Origin: an uncultured Hyphomonadaceae bacterium
GTDB taxonomy: Bacteria; Pseudomonadota; Alphaproteobacteria; Caulobacterales; Hyphomonadaceae
Length of the DNA: 64,000 nucleotides
Direction of reading: 5' to 3'
Assembly (NCBI GenBank): GCA_913057945.1
Contig: CAJXOF010000009.1
Coordinates: 62,001 to 126,000, forward strand
A program made the position numbers and the translations under genes. This document shows, one piece after another, positions 27,014 to 36,241 of this stretch (position 1 is the first letter of the stretch; each line of letters begins with the position of its first letter). Below the pieces are notes generated by a model. The model made no database searches and was not told the origin of the DNA. It worked only from the letters and a program-made list of their open reading frames with translations.

Positions 27014-29587
27014 TCAGAAGCGATAACTGAGCGAAGCACCGAACGTGCGTGGGCGACCGGCGAACCGCAGCACGACATTGGCATTGGAAGCGATCTGCTG
27101 CCAATAATACTCATCGGTCAGGTTCTTGCCCCAGACAGATAGTTCCCACTTGTCGTCAAGAGAGTAGATCCCGATGCTGCCATTCAGCACGCCATACGAA
27201 TCTATGTCATATTGCGGGTCATCCGGGTTGCCAGCTGTCGAGTTGCTTTGCCACCGCCCGCTCAGCGCACCTCTCAAACCAAGCGTCTCCGTCACGGGAC
27301 GGTCGTAGAGAAGGGTCAGGCTCGCTGTGGTTTCCGGACTGTAAAGGAATGGATCCCCCTGACGGTTTGTCGGCAGACCAAACGCATCCGACGTTTCGAA
27401 CGAACCGAACTCCGTTTGCAGCAAGGTCAAACCGCCAATAGCCGTCAGGTCTTCGGCCAGCAACCATGTCAGCTCCGCATCCAGGCCATAGGCCTCGCCT
27501 TCCGGAGCGTTCTGAAGCCGGGACAAGGCACGATAGATCGGATCCGGGAAGAAGGAAGAGACCTGCTTGTCTGTATAGTCATAATAGAACAGCGACGCGT
27601 TGGCCTGCATGCGCTGGTCGAACAGGCCTGCTTTCACGCCAACCTCATAAGCCAGCAGGCTTTCCTGGGTGGCCGGGGCATTCTGTTCCGACTTGGAGGC
27701 TGCGTTCACCGGGGTTGAGGCAGACTTGTAGCCATTGGACACCGACGCAAAGAAGAGCGTGTCTTCCAGCCAGGCAGGCGTCCAGTTTCCAACCACGCGC
27801 CAGGATACGTTGTCTTCCCCGACATCCGACGTCACCGCAGTGAACGAATTGGTCTCAAGATCGTAGGTATTGCATCCATTTTCGAGCAACGGGGCTGGCG
27901 GGGTGGCCAGACCGTAGATTGCGGTGAAGAAAACGCGGTTGAAGACGTTGACGTTTGGCTGCATCGAGCCATTCACATCCCCTGAACAGCCGACATATTC
28001 CTGATTATCGTCTGTATAGCGAATACCTGTTGTCAAAGAGAACTCCGGCGTCAACTCCCAGTCGGCATTTGCAAAGATGCTTGCAGTCGTCGATTCAAAC
28101 TTGCCGGTATCATAATAAGTCTGGAAGGAAGAGAGCAATTCGGCGGCTGAATAGGGCTGCCCTGTTTCAGGATCCACATTCACCATGGAAACCAGACCAG
28201 CCATTTGAGGCGGGAAGCCAAGTGCGGTCGGGTCAACCGTCAGCAGGTAGGCTGCTGTGCTTACAAAGTTGGAGTTGGCGTTATCCCGCAACATTGTGCG
28301 GTTGCCGTCCGTGGTCTCGTCCTTGCCATAATAGGCACCAACCAACCAGTCGACCTTGTCACTTGACCCTTCCAGGCGAAGTTCCTGGCTGAAGGATTTG
28401 ATTTCGCCTTCAATATCTTGAAGCAGGATCTGAAACGGCACACCTGACCAATCAAGCACGGCTTCACGATCCAATTTGTTGTAGCCTGTGAGCGAGACAA
28501 TCCGCATTTCGTTGTCGAACTCATAGCTCACACCAAGCTTGATGGCATCGAAACTGGAATTCTCTTCATGCGGACCGTCAATGCCTTCGCCCGCGCCAAT
28601 ATCGGCTGAACGCAGATAAGAAGGCGCCCAGTCGGCCTGTTCGGCACTGGTTGGAAAATTATTGTTGATAAAATCAACAAGGCCCGGCTGGTTGAAACCG
28701 GATGCCGTCGCAGGGCCATTGGTTCCCGGCACGATGAATGTGGGGTCCGTATTCGGGGTCAGGCCAATCGCCTGGCCGGCGATCGTGTCGGACTTGTTGA
28801 CCCATCCATTATAAGACAAGTCAATGTCGAGCTTGTCTGTCGGCTGTATCGCCAGCGCCGCACGGAAACCGAGCTTGTCCACCGTTCCCCGGTCTTCTCC
28901 CCGAGAAATCGACTCCTGCCAGCCTTCATCACTATTCTCGCTGCGGATCGCGAAACGCGCCTGCACATTTTCCGCTAGCGGCACATTGATCATGCCTTCG
29001 AGATTCCACGTGTCGTAATTTCCGATGTCGGCGGAGACACTCGCCTGGAATTCATCGACGGGCTTGTTTGTGACAACATTGATCAGGCCGGCCGTCGTAT
29101 TGCGACCAAACAATGTTCCCTGTGGGCCCTTCAATACCTCGACCCGCTCAATATCGAACATCGGCCCCGAGTTCATGAAGGGATACGGATAGGCAACTTC
29201 ATCGACATAGGTGCCGACGGTGGACGTTGCCGACATGTTGATCGTATTGAAGCCGATACCGCGCAAGGTATAGGTTGGAACACCCTGATAGCTTTGCGAA
29301 ACCGAAAAGCTTGGCACAAGCGCTTGCAGGTCATCGACCTCATTGACCCGAAGATTATTGAGCTGCTCTCCACCAAACGCCTGGATGGACATCGGAACGT
29401 CATTGGCGGATTCCTCCCGCCTCTGGGCCGTAACCGTGATAGACTCCAGTTTCATGGAGCCTTGCGAATCCTCGCTGCTTTCGGCTGGCGATGTGTCGGT
29501 CTCTTGTGCAATGGCGGGCAAACCTGCCCCGAGCGCGGCGAATGAGACACCCATGCATAGCGATTTTAGAAATGTCGTCCGGTTCAT
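27014..29587 (-). CDS. TonB-dependent receptor 1
   Basis: Outer-membrane active importer of 857 residues from ATG 29587 (GGAGG upstream). The signal peptide runs to about residue 27 (GLPAIAQ). A TonB-box/plug start SITVTAQRREESANDVPMS follows, then GPQGTLFGRNTTAGLINVVT and a long beta-barrel that ends in SLSYRF with the C-terminal Phe required for assembly. Receptors of this subfamily in Caulobacterales/Sphingomonadales usually take up organic substrates rather than siderophores. It lies between acyl-CoA dehydrogenase (upstream) and acyl-CoA ligase (downstream), so the ligand is probably a hydrophobic acid degraded by that unit. Confidence 0.92.
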   Translation of the reverse strand: MNRTTFLKSLCMGVSFAALGAGLPAIAQETDTSPAESSEDSQGSMKLESITVTAQRREESANDVPMSIQAFGGEQLNNLRVNEVDDLQALVPSFSVSQSYQGVPTYTLRGIGFNTINMSATSTVGTYVDEVAYPYPFMNSGPMFDIERVEVLKGPQGTLFGRNTTAGLINVVTNKPVDEFQASVSADIGNYDTWNLEGMINVPLAENVQARFAIRSENSDEGWQESISRGEDRGTVDKLGFRAALAIQPTDKLDIDLSYNGWVNKSDTIAGQAIGLTPNTDPTFIVPGTNGPATASGFNQPGLVDFINNNFPTSAEQADWAPSYLRSADIGAGEGIDGPHEENSSFDAIKLGVSYEFDNEMRIVSLTGYNKLDREAVLDWSGVPFQILLQDIEGEIKSFSQELRLEGSSDKVDWLVGAYYGKDETTDGNRTMLRDNANSNFVSTAAYLLTVDPTALGFPPQMAGLVSMVNVDPETGQPYSAAELLSSFQTYYDTGKFESTTASIFANADWELTPEFSLTTGIRYTDDNQEYVGCSGDVNGSMQPNVNVFNRVFFTAIYGLATPPAPLLENGCNTYDLETNSFTAVTSDVGEDNVSWRVVGNWTPAWLEDTLFFASVSNGYKSASTPVNAASKSEQNAPATQESLLAYEVGVKAGLFDQRMQANASLFYYDYTDKQVSSFFPDPIYRALSRLQNAPEGEAYGLDAELTWLLAEDLTAIGGLTLLQTEFGSFETSDAFGLPTNRQGDPFLYSPETTASLTLLYDRPVTETLGLRGALSGRWQSNSTAGNPDDPQYDIDSYGVLNGSIGIYSLDDKWELSVWGKNLTDEYYWQQIASNANVVLRFAGRPRTFGASLSYRF

Positions 29588-29686
29588 CAAATTTTCCTCC
29601 CAACGCTCCTTTTTTTGCGGAGCTGTCAGCAAAGGTTCCCCGGAAAGGACCATGCCCGGCAAGCTATCAAGGTTGATAGGTCCGGC

Positions 29687-30868
29687 TCAGAGACCAAGAA
29701 CGGCCTTGGCCATGATGTTGCGCTGGACCTCGTTCGAGCCGCCATAGATAGAGCCCGCGCGATTGTTGAAATATTTCGCGGTAGCGACACTAAGAGCTTC
29801 TGGCCCGACCGGATCCAGATTGGATTCCGGATGCCAGGTCACTGGCTCATAAACAGCCGCCTGGGGGCCCGCGGCTTCGATAGCGAGTTCATCGATCCTC
29901 TGCATCATTTCCGTTCTTTGAACCTTGAGCATCGACGCGGCCGGGCCTGGCGGACGCCCCGCGCTGAGCGATGCCACAATACGCTGCTCGGTCACACTGA
30001 TTGCATCTAGCAGAATGGCGGCTGTCTCAAGCCGGGCGCTCAATCCCGCATCCTCCAGCCCACTTTCCCGGACATAGGCACGAAGGCGGTTCAGCGCGGC
30101 TTCAAGCCCGGCCGACGATCCCCCACTGCGTTCGAACTCCAGGAGGTATTTCGCAACGGTCCAGCCATCATTTTCTTCGCCAAGCCTGCCTGCCACCGGC
30201 ACACGGACGTCATCAAAGAAGACCTGGTTCAATTCATGCTCACCCGCTAAAGTAATGATTGGGTCGACGGTGATGCCGGGCACCGACATCTCGAGCAGTA
30301 GGAATGTGATGCCTTTTTGCGGCTTGCCATCAGATTCGGTGCGCACAAGACAGAACATGCGGTTTGCGTGATGAGCGTGCGTCGTCCAGATCTTTGATCC
30401 ATTGAGAACGTAAGAGTCACCATCTCGTTCTGCCTTGAGAGAAAGAGACGCCAGATCAGATCCTGATTGCGGTTCCGAATACCCTTGGCACCAATAGTCG
30501 TCCCCCGCCAACAGGCGTGGCAGGAAAAATGCCTTCTGTTCCGGCGTACCATATCCGATGATGCAGGGGCCAACCATGTTCAGGCCCATGGGGGCCAGTG
30601 GGGGCGCTCCGGCAATGGCGCATTCCGAGGCAAAAATGTAGCGCTGCATTTCCGTCCAGCCGGGTCCACCATACTCTTGCGGCCAACTCGGCGCCGCCCA
30701 GCCTTGCATGTGCAATTTCTTTTGCCAGGCGAGCGTGTACTCAGGCTCCACGAAAACACTTGTCGCCTTTCGACCAGCGGCGGCTAGCTCAGGCGTAAGA
30801 TTGTCGCGAAGGAAAGCTCGCACTTCCTCGCGGAAAGCGATATCTTTTTCAGATAGGCCCAGATTCAT
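29687..30868 (-). CDS. Acyl-CoA dehydrogenase
   Basis: 393 residues from ATG 30868 (AGGAGA upstream). Flavin-dependent alpha,beta-dehydrogenation of an acyl-CoA. Recognisable parts are the N-terminal helical domain (PSWPQEYGGPGWT), the FAD/substrate segment QGYSEPQSGSDLASL, NGSKIWTTHAHHA and a C-terminal FNNRAGSIYGGSNEVQRNIM. It is the first gene of the minus-strand unit and is divergent from the LuxR-type regulator at 30943. The type resembles terpenoid/steroid-side-chain or PimC-like dehydrogenases more than fatty-acid FadE; this is inference. Confidence 0.9.
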   Translation of the reverse strand: MNLGLSEKDIAFREEVRAFLRDNLTPELAAAGRKATSVFVEPEYTLAWQKKLHMQGWAAPSWPQEYGGPGWTEMQRYIFASECAIAGAPPLAPMGLNMVGPCIIGYGTPEQKAFFLPRLLAGDDYWCQGYSEPQSGSDLASLSLKAERDGDSYVLNGSKIWTTHAHHANRMFCLVRTESDGKPQKGITFLLLEMSVPGITVDPIITLAGEHELNQVFFDDVRVPVAGRLGEENDGWTVAKYLLEFERSGGSSAGLEAALNRLRAYVRESGLEDAGLSARLETAAILLDAISVTEQRIVASLSAGRPPGPAASMLKVQRTEMMQRIDELAIEAAGPQAAVYEPVTWHPESNLDPVGPEALSVATAKYFNNRAGSIYGGSNEVQRNIMAKAVLGL

Positions 30869-30887
30869 CCAATATCTCCTGTATTGG
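30869..30887. promoter_or_regulatory. Inverted repeat CCAATA-N7-TATTGG at the acyl-CoA dehydrogenase start
   Basis: A perfect six-base inverted repeat abuts the ATG of the dehydrogenase and encloses its AGGAGA ribosome-binding site. A further CCAATA copy is at 30934-30939 next to the divergent LuxR-type gene. It could be an operator for that regulator or a translation-control hairpin. Confidence 0.4.
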
Positions 30888-30942
30888 CCTGAAACTCTAG
30901 CGACTACGACTGCCAAGGCTCAAGCTACCAGAACCAATAGGT

Positions 30943-31707
30943 ATGAAACCTTCTCCTCCCTCGGAAGCCGGCTCGGACTCCACCGACAATGACGTCCACA
31001 ATCTGGCAATGGAAGTTGTTCAGATTGGTCAGCGTTCAGGTCTTCCCTACATTGCCGCGTCAGCAGATGTCAGTGATCCCAACCCCATGCTTGATCAGGA
31101 GGGCACGCCTTACGCCGCGAGCCTGTTCAAATGGTTCGACCCGAACCTTCACTATTGGGATGACCGCACATTCGCGCTCCGGTCAGGATTTGTTCAGGCC
31201 GCAAGAATTTCGGCGGAACCATTTTACTTCGATGGCGAAATATTGAGGAGTTGGCGGCCGAATCGCGCATTGGATGTCTTCAACCAGAACGCTGATTACG
31301 ATGCGTATGAGGTTGCCAGTGCCATCATCTGTCCATGCTACATGCCTTATGGCGTGCTTGGCGCGATCGTCTGGGCGGCCAATGAGGCAGTGTCCGACAT
31401 TGCGCAAACATTCAGGACGCACGCTGCAGGCATGCATCAACTGACGCTCAAATTTCTCTCCGCCTACCGGGAACGTGACTCACATATTGCCCTCCCTGAA
31501 ATGGTTGATCTGACACGCAGAGAGATCCAGTGCCTGAAATGGGCTGCAATCGGCAAGACGGACAGCGAGATCGCGACGATCATGGGAATATCCATCCCCA
31601 CGATCCGGTTCCACCTAACAAATGCAGGGCAAAAGCTGTCGGTTTCCGGTCGAGCTCAAGCCGTCCGTGTAGCAACAAGCCTGGGCTATATCGGACGGAG
31701 CGCCTAG
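30943..31707 (+). CDS. LuxR-family transcriptional regulator
   Basis: 254 residues. The C-terminal GerE HTH (about 188-250, LTRREIQCLKWAAIGKTDSE and IMGISIPTIRFHL) is clear. The N-terminal 170 residues look like an autoinducer-binding-type domain, but the conserved Trp/Tyr/Asp pattern cannot be matched with confidence. No luxI gene is in the window, so it may be a solo LuxR responding to a substrate or foreign signal. It is divergent from the acyl-CoA dehydrogenase/TonB/ligase unit and is its likely regulator. Confidence 0.8.
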   Translation: MKPSPPSEAGSDSTDNDVHNLAMEVVQIGQRSGLPYIAASADVSDPNPMLDQEGTPYAASLFKWFDPNLHYWDDRTFALRSGFVQAARISAEPFYFDGEILRSWRPNRALDVFNQNADYDAYEVASAIICPCYMPYGVLGAIVWAANEAVSDIAQTFRTHAAGMHQLTLKFLSAYRERDSHIALPEMVDLTRREIQCLKWAAIGKTDSEIATIMGISIPTIRFHLTNAGQKLSVSGRAQAVRVATSLGYIGRSA

Positions 31708-31771
31708 CTCCGATGCGTGTCTTTTCAAGTCTAATCAATGGAGGCTGACAAGCATATTATGCGTAATCATG

Positions 31772-31786
31772 CCTGATCAAATCAGG
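31772..31786. terminator. Small inverted repeat between convergent luxR and lysR genes
   Basis: CCTGAT-caa-ATCAGG lies between the LuxR-type stop (31707) and the LysR-type stop (31864). Six base pairs with a three-base loop and no T-run; a weak bidirectional terminator at best. Confidence 0.3.
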
Positions 31787-31863
31787 AGCAGACACCAGAC
31801 TGGAAGGTCGATTTGAGTTGAGGAAAGACAGGTAACCTCAATCATGGCGCTACCATAGCCGTT

Positions 31864-32754
31864 TTAAAACGACTTACTCGCCAAGTAATTTCGCAATGCG
31901 GTTATCGTATGCCGGATATTCGGTGTTTTTCTTCTTCCTACCTGATAAAGCGCGCTGATGGGGACGGCAGGAGGCTCATACTTTAAAAGTATGCGCACCA
32001 AATTACCTGCCGCCAATTCGTCGGCAACCTGATAGGAGAAAGAGCGAGCGATCCCTACGCCCAAACAAGCTGCCCTAATGGCAGCATCAGCACTATTCAG
32101 CTGCAGGCGAGGGCGAACTCTCACAGCCTGGTTCGATGCGAATAGCCAACGCGCATTCGACCCAGGCGGCTCTTCCAGCGCTATCAATTGATGATTTTTG
32201 AGGTCGTCCAAGCTTGTGGGTTTTCCAGCGCGGGCAAGATACTCTTCACTCGCAGTGAGGACCTGACGTGTTTCAGCCAGCTTGGTTGCCCGCAATGAGC
32301 TGTCGGGCAAGTCGCCGATACGTACGGCAAGGTCAATGCCCTCTTCCGCGAGACTGACAACGCGGTCTAACAACCTGAGCCGGACATCAAATCGCTCATG
32401 CTCTCGCAAGAGCCGCGTGATGACCGGTACCACGTGCAACCGTCCGAAGCTGAGTGGTGCGGAAACCGTCAGTAATCCCTGCGGCACGGAGCCCGTGCTC
32501 GACACGATGGCTGCCGCCTGATCGAGATCCGTCACCGCCAACCTCGATGCTTCTAGATAGATAGTCCCCTCTTCAGTCAGCGCGACCGCACGAGTTGACC
32601 GCCGCAACAGAACCACGCCCAGCTCGGTCTCCAAAGCCGCAACGGCCCTGCTCGCCCGCGAAGGCTCAATCCCTAGCGAACGGGCGGCAGCCGAAAAACT
32701 GCCATGGTCAGCCACTGCAAAAAAGATCCGGTGCGCCGCAAGACGGTCCATCAA
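31864..32754 (-). CDS. LysR-family transcriptional regulator
   Basis: 296 residues, usual LysR length. The N-terminal winged HTH (about 5-62, FFAVADHGSFSAAARSLGIE and SRAVAALE) is followed by a substrate-binding domain of the CrgA/YhjC type (VSAPLSFGRLHVVPVI). It is divergent from the GST-VOC pair and presumably controls it. An ATTGC-N7-GCAAT repeat lies directly upstream of its start. Confidence 0.9.
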   Translation of the reverse strand: MMDRLAAHRIFFAVADHGSFSAAARSLGIEPSRASRAVAALETELGVVLLRRSTRAVALTEEGTIYLEASRLAVTDLDQAAAIVSSTGSVPQGLLTVSAPLSFGRLHVVPVITRLLREHERFDVRLRLLDRVVSLAEEGIDLAVRIGDLPDSSLRATKLAETRQVLTASEEYLARAGKPTSLDDLKNHQLIALEEPPGSNARWLFASNQAVRVRPRLQLNSADAAIRAACLGVGIARSFSYQVADELAAGNLVRILLKYEPPAVPISALYQVGRRKTPNIRHTITALRNYLASKSF

Positions 32755-32756
32755 TT

Positions 32757-32773
32757 ATTGCTCATTTTGCAAT
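32757..32773. promoter_or_regulatory. LysR-type operator in lysR/GST gap
   Basis: ATTGCtcattttGCAAT is an interrupted palindrome with the T-N11-A architecture typical of LysR sites, three bases upstream of the lysR start and within the shared intergenic region. Confidence 0.55.
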
Positions 32774-32856
32774 TAACACCTGCTCAAACCACCATTTCCG
32801 GAAGGTATCATGCGCAATAAAACGGGAAAACTAATAACGGTCAAAAGGATATGACA

Positions 32857-33501
32857 ATGCGTACTCTCTATCATGTGCCCTTGTCCGGCCACTCTCACCG
32901 GGCTCTCCTGTTCCTCTCACTTTTAGGGTTGGAATGCTCCATTACAATCATAGACATTCCAAGCGGAGAAAATAGGCGCCCAGCCCACCTCGCCCGCAAC
33001 GCCTTTGGAGAGGTCCCTGTGCTTGAGGACGGCGCTGATGTTATTGCGGATTCAAATGCCATTCTCGTTTATCTGGCGCGCAAGTATGGCGCAGCGCATT
33101 GGCTACCTTCGGATCCAGTCGCAGAGGCCGAGGTGCAACGCTGGCTTTCAGTCGCAGCTGGCCGTATTGCATTCGGTCCTTGCGCAGCGCGGCTCGTCAC
33201 CCTTTTCGGTGCCGGTTTCAACATCGACGAAGTACTCACGCGCTCGCATCAAACCCTTGATGTCATGAATAGTCAGCTGGAACACCGCATATGGATTGCC
33301 GACACTGAGGCACCCACTATCGCGGACATTGCCCTGTTTAGTTATGTCGAACGCTCACCGGAAGGAAACATCGACCTCAGCCCGTATTCACACATAGGGA
33401 ACTGGCTTAGCAAGATCGAAAAACTTCCAGGCTTTATCCCCATGCCTCGTTCGGCAGTCGGGTTAGAAACCCGAGACGACAGCTTAAGGGACGTATCATG
33501 A
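32857..33501 (+). CDS. Glutathione S-transferase
   Basis: 214 residues from ATG 32857 (AAGGA eight bases upstream; ATG 32851 is too close). The thioredoxin-like N-domain begins MRTLYHVPLSGHSHRALL, where a Ser in SGHSHR could be the catalytic residue, with VPVLEDG (cis-Pro) and ADSNAILVYLA. A helical C-domain follows. It is translationally coupled to the VOC protein by a four-base overlap and divergent from LysR; the pair may open or rearrange an activated substrate. Confidence 0.85.
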   Translation: MRTLYHVPLSGHSHRALLFLSLLGLECSITIIDIPSGENRRPAHLARNAFGEVPVLEDGADVIADSNAILVYLARKYGAAHWLPSDPVAEAEVQRWLSVAAGRIAFGPCAARLVTLFGAGFNIDEVLTRSHQTLDVMNSQLEHRIWIADTEAPTIADIALFSYVERSPEGNIDLSPYSHIGNWLSKIEKLPGFIPMPRSAVGLETRDDSLRDVS

Positions 33502-33899
33502 CATTCAGTGTAACTGCATACGAACACGTCGGCATCCGCGTGAGCAATCGGGAACGGGCAACCAAATTCTACGAGAAGCTCGGGTGGTATGAGGAAATAG
33601 ATATTCCTGCCGGACATGCGAATGAAATGGTCAACGCCGCAGGCGTGCGAATCAATCTGATCTTCAACGCAAATGCGACATCGATTCACCCCCACAACGT
33701 GCTACAGGACCAAGCAGAAAAGCTGCCAGGAATTACTCACGTAGCATTCATTGTGAACTCGCTGGACGCTCTCATGGACATGCTCTCGCGAGAGGGTATT
33801 CCGATCACTGAAGGGCCGGTCGTATTTGCGGACAGAAGACGCGCACTCTTCATTCGCGACCCTGACGAGAACGTGCTTGAGTTTAACGAGCTCAAATAG
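33498..33899 (+). CDS. VOC-family protein (glyoxalase/dioxygenase fold)
   Basis: 133 residues, two beta-alpha-beta-beta-beta modules. It starts YEHVGIRVSNRERATKFYEK and ends DPDENVLEFNELK, with possible metal ligands His in YEHVGI and Glu near the C-terminus; the second-module His is in ITHVAF. The ATG overlaps the GST stop. Enzymes of this size may be glyoxalases, isomerases or resistance proteins; the coupling with GST suggests a glutathione-linked step. Confidence 0.82.
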   Translation: MTFSVTAYEHVGIRVSNRERATKFYEKLGWYEEIDIPAGHANEMVNAAGVRINLIFNANATSIHPHNVLQDQAEKLPGITHVAFIVNSLDALMDMLSREGIPITEGPVVFADRRRALFIRDPDENVLEFNELK

Positions 33900-34110
33900 A
33901 TCAGGAAGCGTACTTCGCATCACACAGCCGCTGAACCGCATACCGCTGTCCGTAGCCCCCGATCTCGCATCGGCACTCGGAAACTATGCAGCGATTTATG
34001 CGGAGTGACCTGAGACCTTGTGCGGCGCGTTTGCGCATAACCTGTCTCTGGGCAATAAAGACCGCTTCGGTTCCCTCGAAATAATATGGAACTGTGGCGG
34101 TCTTTTGCGC

Positions 34111-34383
34111 TCAGATCGGGTGGCAGATTGCTCTTACAATCCGACGAACGATGGGCATGACTATCAAGACAACAGGAAATGCCAGAAGCCAGCTGACAAG
34201 CCACGCGCTCATCCATGCACCAAGAAGACCAGGACCCACGCCTTCGCTCTTCACTGTGGCGATCAGGGAAACAAAGGCACACATGAAAATCGACAATAGT
34301 AAGGAGGTCATGAAAGGCGCCAACCGTGCCGGAAAGCGATAGCGCCCTGTTTCTCGACCAGTCATCTCATTTAGCCCACTCAT
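34111..34383 (-). CDS. Small membrane protein, DUF2798 type
   Basis: 90 residues with two long hydrophobic segments (about 22-45 and 52-80; LAPFMTSLLLSIFMCAFVSL and AWLVSWLLAFPVVLIVMPIV), matching the two-helix DUF2798 family of unknown function. Its ATG shares one base with the stop of the flavin reductase gene, so the two are co-transcribed. No function can be assigned. Confidence 0.7.
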   Translation of the reverse strand: MSGLNEMTGRETGRYRFPARLAPFMTSLLLSIFMCAFVSLIATVKSEGVGPGLLGAWMSAWLVSWLLAFPVVLIVMPIVRRIVRAICHPI

Positions 34384-34958
34384 CAGGCGCTGACCTTTGC
34401 CAGTTGAATTACTCGGTTAACCAGTGGCGGCAGCAATTGTTTCGGCATTGTGTCGAGCAGCTCCGGCCCATCAAAAGCCGTGTGGGCAAGCGGGACGCTC
34501 ACCTGCTCAGTCACGACAAGCGTCTGAATCGTCGTCAGGATCTGCCGAAGATGCGACAGACTGCGCAAGCCCCCAAAGGGACTGGGAGAGGTCGACATCA
34601 GACCCGCCACCTTGCCGCGAAATCCGGTCAAAGCCAGCGCAGCTTCTCCATCCGTCGGACGGGACACCCAGTCGATCGCGTTCTTAAGCAATGTTGTGAT
34701 GGATCCGTTATGCTCAGGCGACGCAATCAGAAATCCATGATGGGTACGGAATAATTCTTTTAATCGTTTCGCATCCTCTGGAAAAGCGTTGAGTTCAAGA
34801 TTCTGCGAGTAGAGCGGAAGATTAAAATCTGCCAGCCTGATTGCTTCTATCTCTGCGCCGGAGTCCTGAGCAGCATGTACGGCGTGGTCAAGCAGGCGTT
34901 GATTGAAAGACTCCTCCCGCGAACTTCCTGAAAACGCGAGTAATTTAACTGCCGGCAT
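34383..34958 (-). CDS. NADPH-dependent FMN reductase (flavodoxin-like)
   Basis: 191 residues from ATG 34958 (AAGGGGA upstream). The flavodoxin-like fold has FMN-phosphate loop FSGSSREESFNQRL and SPEHNGSITTLLKNAIDW. It reduces FMN or quinones, and could supply reduced flavin to a monooxygenase. Its promoter gap contains the palindromic TTAG-N4-CTA element at 35008-35019 shared with the divergent TarD-like gene, so it probably belongs to the MarR regulon of this region. Confidence 0.88.
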   Translation of the reverse strand: MPAVKLLAFSGSSREESFNQRLLDHAVHAAQDSGAEIEAIRLADFNLPLYSQNLELNAFPEDAKRLKELFRTHHGFLIASPEHNGSITTLLKNAIDWVSRPTDGEAALALTGFRGKVAGLMSTSPSPFGGLRSLSHLRQILTTIQTLVVTEQVSVPLAHTAFDGPELLDTMPKQLLPPLVNRVIQLAKVSA

Positions 34959-35007
34959 TGTAATTTCCCCTTGCATGTTTTCGCCACAAACGCATAGACA
35001 TATTTAC

Positions 35008-35019
35008 TTAGCTATCTAT
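35008..35019. promoter_or_regulatory. MarR-type palindrome, site a
   Basis: TTAGCTATCTAT, 11 of 12 bases of TTAG-N4-CTAA, lies in the divergent gap between the flavin reductase and the TarD-like dehydratase. Same element at 38417, 39680, 39772, 44675 and 55452. Confidence 0.55.
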
Positions 35020-35074
35020 TTATTTTGACTTCTGCAAGCTTATGCTGCGCAGAAATCCCTTGAGGAGAAGCTTG

Positions 35075-36235
35075 ATGAAAATTGTTGAAGTTCGCGAATT
35101 GACGGTGCGCCTATCGGGACGAATCGCGAATGCTGTGGTGGATTTCTCGCGACATGACATCTCCCTTGTGGCGGTCATAAGCGATGTCGTTCGAAACGGT
35201 AAACCCGTCATCGGTCTGGCCTTCAACTCTATCGGTCGCTTTGCTCAATCCGGCATAATCCAAGACCGGCTTATTCCTCGCATTGCCTCTGCCGATCCTG
35301 ATGCGTACGGGGATATAGACGGCAACCTGTCTCCCGCCGCTTTGAGAAAAGTCATGATGCGCGATGAGAAGCCGGGCGGTCACGGAGACCGCGCCTCAGC
35401 TATTGCCGCCATCGAACTTGCGGCGTGGGATCTCCGTGGGAAGCTTGAGGATGCCCCCGCTTACTCCATCATCGCCAAGCACTTTGGCCGCACGCCCGCC
35501 TCTTTGGTCAGCGTGTATGCGGCGGGCGGCTACTACTATCCCAGTGATGGAGCGGGACGCCTTCAGGATGAATTGAAGTCCTACCAGGATATGGGCTTTA
35601 CAAAGTTCAAGATAAAAGTCGGTGGCGCTTCCGCAAAAGACGACATTGCGCGCCTGGAAACGGCCATTCAGCAGGCGGGATCGGGCAGGAATATCAGTGT
35701 AGATGCAAATGGGCGATTTGACCTCGAAGGCGCTATCGCACTGGGCGCGATGCTGACTCCCTATGATCTGCGCTGGTATGAGGAACCTGGAGATCCGCTC
35801 GATTATGATCTGAACCGCCGGGTCATCGAAGCCTATCAGTCCCCTGTTGCAACAGGGGAGAACCTCTTTTCAGTGCTCGATGTTCAAAATCTGCTGCGTC
35901 ATGGCGGCATGCGGCCAGGCATCGATGTGTTCCAAATGGATGCCGGACTCAGTTACGGCCTGACAGACTATGCCGAGATGATCTCCCTGATGGAGGCCCA
36001 TGATTTTGACCGGACAAGAGCTTACCCCCATGGTGGTCACCTCCTGAATCTTCACATAGTCGCCGCGTTGAACCTCGGCGGCTGCGAAGCCTATCCGGCT
36101 GTCTTTCAGCCTTTCGGCGGTTACCTGCCCGAACTTGAAATCAATCAAGGCATGATTGACCTGCCCGATCATCCCGGGTTTGGCCTGGAAGCAAAGCCGG
36201 AACTCCAGCCGCACATTGATAAGCTGATCAGCTAG
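35075..36235 (+). CDS. Enolase-superfamily dehydratase, D-tartrate dehydratase-like
   Basis: 386 residues from ATG 35075 (GAGGAG upstream). Mandelate-racemase-type two-domain enzyme that abstracts a proton next to a carboxylate. K179 and K181 (FKIKVGG) form the KxK motif; metal ligands are D210 (SVDANG), E236 (WYEEPGD) and E262 (ATGEN); the general acid/base is around H319/H322 (YPHGGH). The stretches SLVAVISDVVRNGK, EKPGGHGDR and VYAAGGYYYP resemble the Bradyrhizobium D-tartrate dehydratase TarD as I recall it. The true substrate is likely another hydroxy acid of the local pathway. It ends at a bidirectional terminator. Confidence 0.82.
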   Translation: MKIVEVRELTVRLSGRIANAVVDFSRHDISLVAVISDVVRNGKPVIGLAFNSIGRFAQSGIIQDRLIPRIASADPDAYGDIDGNLSPAALRKVMMRDEKPGGHGDRASAIAAIELAAWDLRGKLEDAPAYSIIAKHFGRTPASLVSVYAAGGYYYPSDGAGRLQDELKSYQDMGFTKFKIKVGGASAKDDIARLETAIQQAGSGRNISVDANGRFDLEGAIALGAMLTPYDLRWYEEPGDPLDYDLNRRVIEAYQSPVATGENLFSVLDVQNLLRHGGMRPGIDVFQMDAGLSYGLTDYAEMISLMEAHDFDRTRAYPHGGHLLNLHIVAALNLGGCEAYPAVFQPFGGYLPELEINQGMIDLPDHPGFGLEAKPELQPHIDKLIS

Positions 36236-36241
36236 AACATC

